A DNA stretch of 41,965 nucleotides from Terriglobia bacterium (GTDB lineage Bacteria > Acidobacteriota > Terriglobia > UBA7540): NCBI GenBank assembly GCA_030040315.1, contig JASHTY010000106.1:1-41965 (forward strand), in the 5' to 3' direction. Positions 1 to 6,861 of this stretch are shown here, in pieces. Below the pieces are notes generated by a model. That model was not told the DNA's origin. It did not search any database and saw nothing but the letters and a program-made list of their open reading frames with translations. The translations under genes and the position numbers were made by a program. The first letter of the stretch is position 1; each line of letters opens with the position of its first letter.

Positions 1-279
1 AGTAATCTGAAGGTGCGACTCCTTTACAGCCTCTTGAGACGCCGCCAGGGCAAGTTGAATGAACCTGCCCATCTTCTTCACTTCCTTCTTCTCCATGAAG
101 TTGAGCGGTTCGAACCCCTTCACCTCAGCCGCGATGGTGGCTGAGAATCCCGTGGTGTCAAAATGAGTAATGGGCGCAACGCCGGGCTTGCCGGCCAGCA
201 GATTCCGCCACGTTTCCGCGGCGTTCAGGCCGACGGCGCTCACTAATCCGACCCCGGTAACCACCACTCTCCGGTTCAA
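1..279 (-). CDS. fabF: Beta-ketoacyl-ACP synthase II, N-terminal part (cut by window edge)
   Basis: Condensing enzyme of fatty-acid elongation that joins malonyl-ACP to acyl-ACP in the cytoplasm. Only the first 93 codons are visible. The translation opens with RRVVVTGVGLVSAVGLNA, the standard start of KAS II, followed by the W-LLAGKPGV and ITHFDT segments typical of the family; the catalytic Cys-His-His residues lie outside the window. The start is a TTG with a GGAGG about 8 nt upstream; no ATG fits. It follows acpP by about 110 nt on the same strand, the classic acpP-fabF order, so it is probably the last visible gene of the fab cluster. Family call is confident; the start codon is inferred from the ribosome-binding site. 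Confidence 0.9.
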   Translation of the reverse strand, partial: MNRRVVVTGVGLVSAVGLNAAETWRNLLAGKPGVAPITHFDTTGFSATIAAEVKGFEPLNFMEKKEVKKMGRFIQLALAASQEAVKESHLQIT

Positions 280-387
280 TGCCCTGCTCCTCCCTGGGGT
301 TCGGTCCACATGCCACGAGATTGTCCGACCATCGCGTGATGCAGACTTCGACGGCCCGGCACTCCGGCGACTCGACGATTCAACTCG

Positions 388-630
388 TCAGTTTTTCTTT
401 GTGTGGGCCTGAATGTAATCGATTGCATCCTTTACGGTCGTTATTTTCTCGGCGTCCTCGTCGGGAATTTCGATCTCGAAGGCTTCTTCAAATGCCATCA
501 CCAATTCCACGATGTCCAGGGAATCGGCGCCGAGATCATCGACGAAGTGCGCCGTGGGCGTCACCTCCGCCTCATCAACACCCAACTGCTCCACGATTAT
601 TTGTTTCACCTTCTCTTCGGGCGAAGCCAT
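388..630 (-). CDS. acpP: Acyl carrier protein
   Basis: Carries growing acyl chains on a 4'-phosphopantetheine arm for all Fab enzymes. The 80-residue acidic protein has the invariant DSLDIVEL motif with the modified serine at about residue 37, and the length is normal for ACP. A GGAGG lies 8 nt before the ATG. It has its own consensus-like promoter just upstream (666-695), which fits the need for far more ACP than the other Fab proteins. It sits between the 33-codon micro-ORF and fabF on the minus strand. No unusual residues were seen. Confidence 0.97.
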   Translation of the reverse strand: MASPEEKVKQIIVEQLGVDEAEVTPTAHFVDDLGADSLDIVELVMAFEEAFEIEIPDEDAEKITTVKDAIDYIQAHTKKN

Positions 631-665
631 TAGTCAGTCCTCCTCAGATTTACATGGGGCCGGTC

Positions 666-695
666 ATTCTATATTCGGGGTCTCAGAAGCGTCAA
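666..695 (-). promoter_or_regulatory. Probable sigma-70 promoter of acpP
   Basis: On the minus strand TTGACG is followed by TATAGA at 16 nt, or by the overlapping TAGAAT at 18 nt. The start site would fall about 25-30 nt before the acpP ATG. Seen by eye; not scored against background. Confidence 0.65.
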
Positions 696-795
696 GCATG
701 GCTGGCGAATAACTGCCTGCCGAACCGATTCATCAACGATTTCCGATTGAACTCAGAATCGGCGGTCAACCTGATGCCCGCACAACCAGTATGAC

Positions 796-897
796 TTATC
801 GGGCCAGAAATCGCCACGCCAGGATGATGAGAAACACGGCAAATCCTATTGCGTAGCCGATCATTCGAACTTTGCCGACTTTTTCCTGTTCCTGCAC
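796..897 (-). CDS. Predicted 33-residue single-pass membrane micro-protein in the fab cluster
   Basis: A short frame missed by usual length cut-offs. It starts with GTG, 6 nt after a clear GGGAGG, and encodes a charged N-terminus (QEQEKVGKVR), one hydrophobic stretch of about 18 residues (MIGYAIGFAVFLIILAWRF) and an Arg-rich end (LAR) before TAA. This is the layout of a small single-pass inner-membrane protein. It begins 33 nt after the fabG stop codon and lies on the same strand, so it is probably co-transcribed with fabD and fabG. No function is recognised. A role linked to membrane lipid synthesis would be inference from position only. The longer overlapping 80-codon frame at 692-934 has no such features. 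Confidence 0.55.
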   Translation of the reverse strand: MQEQEKVGKVRMIGYAIGFAVFLIILAWRFLAR

Positions 898-930
898 GGC
901 AAGCCTCCCAGCGGTTCGGCGAGTCGATGC

Positions 931-1695
931 TCACGCCATATACATTCCACCGTTGATGTTTAATACGTGTCCGGTAATGTAGCTGGCTTCCGGCGACGCC
1001 AAGAACAAAACTCCGTGCGCCACTTCAGCATCAGTGCCCATGCGTCCCACGGGAATTACGCTCAGAATCTTTTCCTTGATATCCGCAGATAACACATCGG
1101 TCATGGGCGTGGCGATGAAGCCCGGTGAAACCGCGTTCACCGTAATGTTGCGCCGCGCCACCTCCGCAGCCACCGCCTTGGTCAATCCGATGATGCCCGC
1201 TTTGGAAGCCACATAATTCACCTGGCCTACATTTCCCGCCTGCGCCACTACGGAGGCGATATTGATGATGCGCCCCCAGCGCTGCTTGACCATGGAGGGC
1301 AGAACGGCGCGCGTGCAGTAAAACGTGCCGTCCAGATTGGTTTTGAGCACCGCTTCCCAATCGGCATTCTTCATGCGCATGGCCAGCGTGTCTTTGGTAA
1401 CGGCGGCGTTGTTCACCAGGATGTCGATCTTGCCCCAGGCCGCAATCGTCTGATCCACCATCTCCTGAACGGCGTCGCCGTTTGAGACATCGGCGCAGAA
1501 TTTCAGGGCCTCGCGGCCCATGGTTTCCAGTTCCTGAACGATCGGGTCAAGCATGGCGCATCGCCGGCTGGTCAGGGCGACGTTGGCGCCGGCTTTTCCC
1601 AAAGCCAGAGCGACGGCCCGGCCAATTCCCTGCCCGCCCCCCGTGACGATGGCTGTGCGCCCTTCCAAACTCAGCATACTCTTACTTGCCCCCAC
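931..1695 (-). CDS. fabG: 3-oxoacyl-ACP reductase
   Basis: NADPH-dependent reduction of 3-ketoacyl-ACP in fatty-acid elongation. It is a short-chain dehydrogenase with the Rossmann motif TGGGQGIG near the N-terminus, the NNA motif (LVNNAAVTKD), the catalytic Ser in NIASVV and the YVASK Tyr/Lys pair, ending GGMYMA as FabG proteins do. Length is normal (about 250 residues). The first ATG gives an extra MGASKS before MLSLEGRTAIV. The second ATG (at 1677) may be the true start, since neither has a strong ribosome-binding site. It lies 63 nt downstream of fabD and 33 nt upstream of the micro-ORF, consistent with one operon. Confidence 0.95.
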   Translation of the reverse strand: MGASKSMLSLEGRTAIVTGGGQGIGRAVALALGKAGANVALTSRRCAMLDPIVQELETMGREALKFCADVSNGDAVQEMVDQTIAAWGKIDILVNNAAVTKDTLAMRMKNADWEAVLKTNLDGTFYCTRAVLPSMVKQRWGRIINIASVVAQAGNVGQVNYVASKAGIIGLTKAVAAEVARRNITVNAVSPGFIATPMTDVLSADIKEKILSVIPVGRMGTDAEVAHGVLFLASPEASYITGHVLNINGGMYMA

Positions 1696-1758
1696 CCCAT
1701 TGGATTACTTTGGTCCCACTGTTGATGCGGTTGCTTCGGGCACCGCGGGGATACATCC

Positions 1759-2745
1759 TCAGGGAAGGCTCTCGCCCGTTCGCACGATAGGTGCGGGATT
1801 GGGCGTCCCCGCGCCGGCCCCCAGCGCGCCGCGAACTTCGTTCAGGGTCGCGGAATCCTCAACGCGCAAACTCACGGCAACACGATCGATTTGCCGCAGC
1901 AGGCCGGAAAGAACCTTGCCGGGGCCAACTTCCACGAACTTCTCCACGCCTTCCTGCCGCATGCGTCGAATCGATTCCTCCCAGCGCACGGGTGCGGTGA
2001 CTTGGCGCTTCAAACCCTCGCGAACCTCGCCGGCGCGGGTCACCGGTTGCGCGCTCACATTGTTGACCAGCGGCACTCGCGGGTTTTCCACACGCGCGGC
2101 ATCCAGATCGACGCTTAAGCGATCCTGCGCAGGCTTCATGAGGGCGCAATGGAATGGCGCGCTCACATTCAAAGGGATGGCGCGCTTGGCGCCCCTAGCT
2201 TTTGCCAGGTCAATGGCTCGGGCCACCGCGCCGGCGCTTCCGGCAATTACCACCTGCCCCGGTGAATTCAAATTTGCGGGGGAGACCACTTCACCCTGCG
2301 CAGCTTCGCGGCAGACTTCCTCGAGCGCCGGACCCTCCAGACCCAGAATCGCCGCCATGGCGCCCTGTCCCACCGGCACGGCTTCCTGCATGTATTTGCC
2401 GCGCTTGTGAACCAGTTGCACCGCGTCAGAGAGCTTCAGAGCGCCGGCGGCAACCAGCGCCGAGTACTCACCCAGACTGTGACCCGCCACGTAATCCGTG
2501 TGGATTCCTTCCTCCTCCAGCACTGCCGCAGCGGCAGCGGAAACCGTCAGAATCGCCGGCTGCGTGTTAGCGGTAAGCTGCAACTCCTCCGCCGGCCCCT
2601 CAAAACAAAGTTTCGAAATCGAGAATCCCAGCGTCGCATCCGCTGCCTCAAAGACTTTGCGCGCGACGGGAAAGTTTTGCGCCAAGTCCCTTCCCATACC
2701 AGGATATTGCGAACCTTGACCGGGAAAAATAAAGGCAATTTTCAA
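1759..2745 (-). CDS. fabD: Malonyl-CoA:ACP transacylase
   Basis: Transfers malonyl from CoA to ACP, supplying the extender unit for FabH and FabF. The 328-residue protein begins KIAFIFPGQGSQYPGMG and carries the nucleophile elbow GHSLGEYSALVAAG, an RGKYMQEA segment with the carboxylate-binding Arg, and the catalytic His in APFHCALM. The start is TTG with an AAGG-type site upstream; no nearby ATG fits the family N-terminus. The last 25 or so residues are Pro/Gly/Ala-rich and look like a lineage-specific tail. The gene follows a 457-nt spacer after fabH, so it may have its own promoter and regulation. Confidence 0.95.
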   Translation of the reverse strand: MKIAFIFPGQGSQYPGMGRDLAQNFPVARKVFEAADATLGFSISKLCFEGPAEELQLTANTQPAILTVSAAAAAVLEEEGIHTDYVAGHSLGEYSALVAAGALKLSDAVQLVHKRGKYMQEAVPVGQGAMAAILGLEGPALEEVCREAAQGEVVSPANLNSPGQVVIAGSAGAVARAIDLAKARGAKRAIPLNVSAPFHCALMKPAQDRLSVDLDAARVENPRVPLVNNVSAQPVTRAGEVREGLKRQVTAPVRWEESIRRMRQEGVEKFVEVGPGKVLSGLLRQIDRVAVSLRVEDSATLNEVRGALGAGAGTPNPAPIVRTGESLP

Positions 2746-2875
2746 TGCGCTACCTTCGCGGCGCGGCGATGACCTACCCCAGGGGCAATTTGTCCGGACG
2801 CCCTAGCCTCCAAAGATAATCTCGTGCACGCGACCTGCGCTGCGCGTGCCGAGCTAAGTCCATTTGGATTCAAAA

Positions 2876-2899
2876 ACATCGTAGGATTGACCGCGTAAC
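2876..2899. repeat. fab-spacer direct repeat, copy 1
   Basis: The core ACATCGTAGGAT is followed by TGACCGCGTAAC. It shares the core exactly with the three other copies, and the GTAAC tail with copy 2. Confidence 0.8.
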
Positions 2900-2916
2900 A
2901 CTCTTATTTTTCATAT

Positions 2917-2940
2917 ACATCGTAGGATCGATCACGTAAC
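2917..2940. repeat. fab-spacer direct repeat, copy 2
   Basis: The core ACATCGTAGGAT is followed by CGATCACGTAAC, 41 nt after copy 1. The inner ATCG...CGAT gives a weak dyad. Confidence 0.8.
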
Positions 2941-2966
2941 AAAAATTTTGCCGTTTCTTTTCAACA

Positions 2967-2983
2967 ACATCGTAGGATCGACC
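2967..2983. repeat. fab-spacer direct repeat, copy 3 (shorter)
   Basis: The core ACATCGTAGGAT is followed by CGACC, after which similarity is lost. It lies 50 nt after copy 2 and is preceded by a T-rich segment, as are the others. Confidence 0.75.
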
Positions 2984-3097
2984 TTAATTTTCAATTCCCT
3001 CGGTGCGGAGCCTTGATTGCCCATCCCCCGTGTTTTCAATTAGATACGCGGAGGCGGCTAGCCCCTTTAATCAGGGATAACTGCTTTATTTTGTATA

Positions 3098-3120
3098 ACA
3101 TCGTAGGATCCACGCATAAC
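3098..3120. repeat. fab-spacer direct repeat, copy 4
   Basis: The core ACATCGTAGGAT is followed by CCACGCATAAC, 131 nt after copy 3 and 83 nt from the 3' end of fabH. The tail matches copies 1 and 2 apart from one substitution and one missing base. Confidence 0.75.
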
Positions 3121-3202
3121 TCGCCACCTTAACTCTCCCGAGGCCGTCTTTCCGAAGACACGAAAACCTTACCCCGCTGCTAACTTCAGTGTCCTGAGCC
3201 GC

Positions 3203-4183
3203 TTACCATCGCATTAGAACCGCACCCCAGGTCACGCCTGCGCCAAACGCCGACATTAGAACCAGGTTCCCCCTCTTCAGGCGGCCGCTCTGCACGCACT
3301 CATCCAAGCAAATAGGAATTGACGCCGAGGAGGTGTTGCCGATGCGGCAGATATTTGAGTAAACCTTCTCCGAGCGTAATCCCAGCCGTTCGCGAATCGC
3401 TTCAGTGATGCGCTGATTCGCCTGGTGGGGGATAAAAAGGTCGATGTCATCAGGCTTCACTCCGGCCTTTTTCATCACCTGGCGGGAAACGTCTTCCAGG
3501 CTGCGGACGGCGACCTTAAAAAGCTCGTTGCCGCGCATCTTGATAAAGTGCGCGCCCTTCTCGACCGTCTGGCAGGAAGCGGGCAGTGCGGTTCCGCCGG
3601 CGGGAATGAAAAGATGCTCCGCGTATTGCCCTTCGGTGTGCAGTTCGTGCCCCAGGATTCCCGAGGGAGGATCGACGGGCCCGAACACGGCCGCCGCCAC
3701 GCCATCACCGAAAATCACGCACGTGGCGCGGTCTTTGTAGTCGAGGTAGCGCGAAAGCAGCTCGGCGCCAATCACCAGCACGTATTTGGAGGCGCCCGTC
3801 CGGATGAATTGCTCGGCCACCGTCATGCCAAATAGAAACCCGGAGCATGCGGCCGCCAGGTCAAACGCGCAGCAGCCGTGTGCACCCAGCTCGCGTTGAA
3901 TCAGCGAGGCTGTGGAAGGCAACGGCATGTCGGGTGAAATGGTCGAGCAGATAATCAGGTCGAGATCGGTGGCTTTGATGCCGGCCCTCTCCAGGGCGCG
4001 ACGCGAAGCCAGCGTGGAGAGCGTGGAAGTGGTTTCATGGGGGGCCGCTTGCCGGCGCTCGCGAATCCCCGTGCGCTCCGTGATCCATTGGTCGGAGGTG
4101 TCCACCAGCTTTTCGAGATCGGCGTTGGAAATTACCTTTTCCGGCAGCGCCGAGCCCGTTCCAAGCACCCCTGCAACAGACAT
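3203..4183 (-). CDS. fabH: Beta-ketoacyl-ACP synthase III
   Basis: Starts fatty-acid synthesis by condensing acetyl- or branched acyl-CoA with malonyl-ACP. The 326-residue protein has the full Cys-His-Asn triad: Cys at about residue 113 in AAACSGFLFG, His in FIPHQANQRI and Asn in RIGNTSSASIP. The C-terminal LVLMSAFGAGVTWGAVL segment is also typical. It follows plsX by 80 nt, the standard plsX-fabH order, with a strong inverted repeat in the gap. Start ATG chosen from the N-terminal VAGVLGTGSALPE signature. No odd residues seen. Confidence 0.96.
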   Translation of the reverse strand: MSVAGVLGTGSALPEKVISNADLEKLVDTSDQWITERTGIRERRQAAPHETTSTLSTLASRRALERAGIKATDLDLIICSTISPDMPLPSTASLIQRELGAHGCCAFDLAAACSGFLFGMTVAEQFIRTGASKYVLVIGAELLSRYLDYKDRATCVIFGDGVAAAVFGPVDPPSGILGHELHTEGQYAEHLFIPAGGTALPASCQTVEKGAHFIKMRGNELFKVAVRSLEDVSRQVMKKAGVKPDDIDLFIPHQANQRITEAIRERLGLRSEKVYSNICRIGNTSSASIPICLDECVQSGRLKRGNLVLMSAFGAGVTWGAVLMRW

Positions 4184-4205
4184 AGAAGCTCCTGTGGGAT
4201 TTTTT

Positions 4206-4253
4206 CATTTGGTCATTTGGCCACCAAGCCCATTGAAATTAAATGACCAAATG
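4206..4253. repeat. Perfect 13-bp inverted repeat between plsX and fabH
   Basis: CATTTGGTCATTT (4206-4218) is the exact reverse complement of AAATGACCAAATG (4241-4253), with a 22-nt loop. The arms are built from near-tandem CATTTGG units, and AATGG-type words continue to about 4270. In the direction of transcription the stem is followed by A residues, not T, so it is not a standard intrinsic terminator. It could act in mRNA processing, or be a remnant of a low-complexity repeat. Confidence 0.75.
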
Positions 4254-4263
4254 GCTGAATGAA

Positions 4264-5274
4264 TCAATGGCCAAGTCTACTTGGCGCTGCCAACTCATGC
4301 TCGATCTTTTCGTTCACTTTTCCGGCGGAAAATTCCGCCGCCACGCGAATCGCATTCTTGATGGCATTGGGGTTCGATCCGCCGTGGCAGATGATGCACA
4401 CGCCTTTCACCCCCAACAGCGGCGCGCCACCGTATTCGGAATAGTCCACACGCTTCTTGAAATTTTTGAAAGCCTGCCGCGCCAGCACGTATCCCACCTT
4501 TGAAGATAGCGTGCTTGAAAGGGCTTCTTTCAAAAGGCTGGACACCGCCTCAATCAAGCCTTCGCTGATCTTCAGCGCCACGTTGCCGATGAAGCCGTCA
4601 CAAACGATAACCTCAACCCGGCCATTGTAAAGATCGCGGCCTTCCACATTGCCGATAAAGTTCAGGGGAAGTTGCCGCAGCAGCGGCAGGGCTTCGCGCG
4701 TCAAGTCGTTTCCCTTCTGATCTTCCTGGCCGATGGACAGCAGCCCGATGCGGGGCTTCTCCATGCCGAAAATAACGTGGTAATAGGTGTGACCCATTAC
4801 CGCAAATTCCACCAGGTGTTGCGGCTTGCAATCCACATTGGCGCCCACATCCAGAAGCACTGCCGCCGTGCCTTTGGAGGTGGGAAAAACCTGGGCAATG
4901 GCCGGCCGGTCCACGCCTTCCAGCGCACCGAGCACAATCTTGGCCGTGGTCATCACCGCGCCGGTGTTGCCGGCGCTGATCATGCCGTCGGCTTTGCCCT
5001 CGTGCACCAACCGCGTCGTGACGCGAATCGAGGAGTCGCGCCGCTGGCGGAAGGCTTTGGTGGCTTTGTCTCCCATGGTGACTGTTTCACTCGCGTGAAC
5101 AATCGTAATGGGAAGCCCCTGCGCCCTGCGCTGGCTGAGTTCGCGGCTCAGGTGATCCTGAGGGCCGACCAGCAATACCTGCGCGTAACCCGCGCGTGCC
5201 GCTTCAATCGCTCCGGCAATTTCCGGCTCGGGTGCCGAGTCGGTGCCCATGGCGTCTACAGCAATCCGTCGCAT
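4264..5274 (-). CDS. plsX: Phosphate acyltransferase PlsX
   Basis: Makes acyl-phosphate from acyl-ACP, the first step of the PlsX/PlsY route to phosphatidic acid at the membrane surface. The 336-residue protein begins [14 protein letters not shown], where the more usual form is DAMGGD-AP, and has the [43 protein letters not shown] and [14 protein letters not shown] segments of the family. Length is normal. It lies between rpmF (upstream) and fabH (downstream), the arrangement rpmF-plsX-fabH found in many bacteria. Call is secure. Confidence 0.96.
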   Translation of the reverse strand: MRRIAVDAMGTDSAPEPEIAGAIEAARAGYAQVLLVGPQDHLSRELSQRRAQGLPITIVHASETVTMGDKATKAFRQRRDSSIRVTTRLVHEGKADGMISAGNTGAVMTTAKIVLGALEGVDRPAIAQVFPTSKGTAAVLLDVGANVDCKPQHLVEFAVMGHTYYHVIFGMEKPRIGLLSIGQEDQKGNDLTREALPLLRQLPLNFIGNVEGRDLYNGRVEVIVCDGFIGNVALKISEGLIEAVSSLLKEALSSTLSSKVGYVLARQAFKNFKKRVDYSEYGGAPLLGVKGVCIICHGGSNPNAIKNAIRVAAEFSAGKVNEKIEHELAAPSRLGH

Positions 5275-5358
5275 GGTGATCAGTTCAAACCGTGGAATCC
5301 GGCCGGCGCGGGAAGAATGGATCGCGCTGGGGCTTTGCTCCGTGGGCCAAAATGACTG

Positions 5359-5544
5359 TTAAGCCGTTTCCTTCACCAGGACTACTTCCTGCCCGTTATA
5401 GTAACCGCAGTGTGGGCAAACCTGGTGAGGCATCTTGCTCTCATGGCAGTGCGGACACTCGGCAATGGCAGGCTTGCTCAGAAAATCGTGGGCCCGCCGC
5501 CGGTTCTTCCGCGCATGTGAATGTCGTCGTTTGGGATTCGGCAT
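5359..5544 (-). CDS. rpmF: Large ribosomal subunit protein bL32
   Basis: Structural protein of the 50S subunit. The 61-residue basic protein begins MPNPKRRHSHARKNRRR and carries a four-cysteine zinc knuckle (CPHCHESKMPHQVCPHCG), so it is the zinc-binding form. It is followed by plsX and preceded by yceD, a widely conserved trio linking ribosome and membrane-lipid synthesis. The spacer to yceD holds a GC-rich palindromic element. Confidence 0.97.
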   Translation of the reverse strand: MPNPKRRHSHARKNRRRAHDFLSKPAIAECPHCHESKMPHQVCPHCGYYNGQEVVLVKETA

Positions 5545-5560
5545 AATCTCTCTTCTTCCT

Positions 5561-5616
5561 GTAGCGTCGCGGCTGTCGCCGCGGGCCCCCGTCGGGTCGA
5601 TCGGGCTGGCCGCTAC
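5561..5616. repeat. Palindromic intergenic element, family A, copy 1
   Basis: Outer arms GTAGCG and CGCTAC enclose an inner GC-rich hairpin (CGCGGCTGTCGCCGCG). Layout and core sequence match the copy at 6795-6850. It lies between yceD and rpmF, so it should be present in their shared transcript. Confidence 0.7.
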
Positions 5617-5619
5617 GTC

Positions 5620-6129
5620 CTACTCCTTCTTCAGCGATGCGAACGGCGAATCGCGCTGCGGGGGAGGGCAGTTACAGGGCGTCAGATTTCGATTCGCTCC
5701 GCACACCGGGCACAATCCCCGGCACACGTCGCTGCAAACCACCTTCATCGGAACCGAAAGAATCACCTGCTCAGTGGCCACATCCGCCAGTTCGATTCCA
5801 TCCCCGGTGTAAAAGCCGATCTCCATCTCGTCGCCGGGGATTTCAACCTCCTCTTCCCTGGCGATGGTTTGCATCGGCCGGTAAAAGAGGTCGAACTTCT
5901 GGCTCACAGGGATCTCAACAGGCCCCAGGCAGCGGTCACAATTCGCTTCGAGACGAGTCTCCAAGTTCCCCTGGATGCGAATTTCATTTCCCAGGAGCTC
6001 TGCGTTGACGTTGATGCTGAGCGGCGCCGTTTGCCTGAACTCGGCCCCGTGGAAGTCCAGCGCCCCCGGGGCAAACGTCTCTGACGCCTTAACTCGGTGA
6101 AGTTCTAATTCTGCAAGGGCTATGCGCAC
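5620..6129 (-). CDS. yceD: YceD/DUF177 family protein
   Basis: Member of the DUF177 (YceD) family, linked in E. coli to 23S rRNA accumulation. The 169-residue protein has the family's CDRCLGPVEIPV motif in the middle (about residue 75) and a C-terminal cysteine cluster (VCSDVCRGLCPVCGANRN), the usual layout. The N-terminus MRIALAELELHRV is also typical. It is the first gene of the rpmF-plsX-fabH transcript and is preceded by a near-consensus promoter about 20 nt before the ATG. The exact molecular role of the family is not settled. Confidence 0.88.
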   Translation of the reverse strand: MRIALAELELHRVKASETFAPGALDFHGAEFRQTAPLSINVNAELLGNEIRIQGNLETRLEANCDRCLGPVEIPVSQKFDLFYRPMQTIAREEEVEIPGDEMEIGFYTGDGIELADVATEQVILSVPMKVVCSDVCRGLCPVCGANRNLTPCNCPPPQRDSPFASLKKE

Positions 6130-6155
6130 CCCAGCCTCATCTACGCAAAACTATA

Positions 6156-6183
6156 ATTATAACCGGCATGCTGACCTTGTCAA
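6156..6183 (-). promoter_or_regulatory. Near-perfect sigma-70 promoter of yceD-rpmF-plsX-fabH
   Basis: On the minus strand TTGACA is separated from TATAAT by 16 nt; both hexamers match consensus exactly. Transcription would start about 20 nt before the yceD ATG. Confidence 0.8.
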
Positions 6184-6302
6184 GAAAACCGATATCGAAT
6201 TGTCGACTTTCCCCTCACCCGTTTTGGCATGCAAGTTGCTGAAGTTAAAGGAATAACCGGAAACTGACCGGCCGCCAGGGCGGGTGAATCAATTGCCGCG
6301 GG

Positions 6303-6617
6303 TCAATCCAAATCGAAATCCCTTATGGGCTTATTTGTCGGCTGGTCCTTGGTCTTCTCGAAGGCTTCCCTGAACTTGCGGTCCAGTAACTCAGATTGAA
6401 TCTTCTGGTCGTCGGAACTCTGCCGGAAGATTGCTTCCCGGCGCTCGGCTTCCTTCTGAAGAAGCTGCGCGGCGGCGCCCAAATCGGGACCTGTCGCCTG
6501 CTTGGGCGGGGCTTGATGGTACAAAACCTTACCGAGCTCGGCGTCTAGGGTGAGCGTAGCGCCGCAGCACGGGCACAGCACTTCGATTTTCCGCGGCTCC
6601 TGTCCCCTTCGCGCCAT
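6303..6617 (-). CDS. Small zinc-ribbon protein of unknown function
   Basis: A 104-residue hydrophilic protein. The N-terminus has a CPCCGATLTLD knuckle, a CxxC as in zinc ribbons but with only one Cys pair, so metal binding may need a dimer or may be lost. The rest is rich in Glu/Lys/Gln (LLQKEAERREAIFRQS, DRKFREAFEKTKD) and probably forms an alpha-helical coiled coil, ending in acidic IRDFDLD. No signal peptide. It stands alone on the minus strand upstream of yceD. The knuckle suggests a nucleic-acid or protein adaptor, but no family is recognised. Coding is supported by the Cys motif and by the absence of a rival frame. Confidence 0.7.
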   Translation of the reverse strand: MARRGQEPRKIEVLCPCCGATLTLDAELGKVLYHQAPPKQATGPDLGAAAQLLQKEAERREAIFRQSSDDQKIQSELLDRKFREAFEKTKDQPTNKPIRDFDLD

Positions 6618-6794
6618 GATAATTCGATGCTACCCCGTCGCGCGTGCTCTGTCAATTTCGGCCTGCCAATTCCCTGCTGATTGGCGGGATGTGAAGTGGG
6701 ATCTCGGCGTCCGACAGTTAAGTATTCCCAGGTTGAACCTTTCTCGAATCATGGTTCAGTGCTAACCTTCCTTGGTCCAATCTCTCGAGGAGTT

Positions 6795-6850
6795 GTAGCG
6801 CGGCTGTCTCGAGCCGCGTCACTGTCGCCGTTGGATAGACCAGCGCTACA
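6795..6850. repeat. Palindromic intergenic element, family A, copy 2
   Basis: Outer arms GTAGCG and CGCTAC enclose an inner hairpin (CGCGGCTGTCTCGAGCCGCG). It ends 11 nt before the amidohydrolase start codon, so it would form the 5' leader of that mRNA if transcription starts upstream. Confidence 0.7.
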
Positions 6851-6861
6851 AGATTCTGAAC

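Larger units (their letters stand above)
2746..3202. other. Gene-free fabH-fabD spacer with a repeat array
   Basis: No coding frame with a ribosome-binding site or family resemblance is seen in these 457 nt. The stretch is richer in A/T than its surroundings and holds the four direct repeats listed separately. It is the upstream region of fabD on the minus strand, so regulation of fabD-fabG is a reasonable guess. No convincing -35/-10 pair was found. Confidence 0.6.

Noticed and set aside
692-934. 80-codon minus-strand frame between fabG and acpP
   Set aside because: No ribosome-binding site, odd composition, and it overlaps the acpP promoter; the shorter GTG frame at 796-897 has a clear site and a membrane helix.
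2876-3120. CRISPR array
   Set aside because: Repeats are short with an imperfect tail, spacing is uneven (41, 50, 131), and no cas genes are present.
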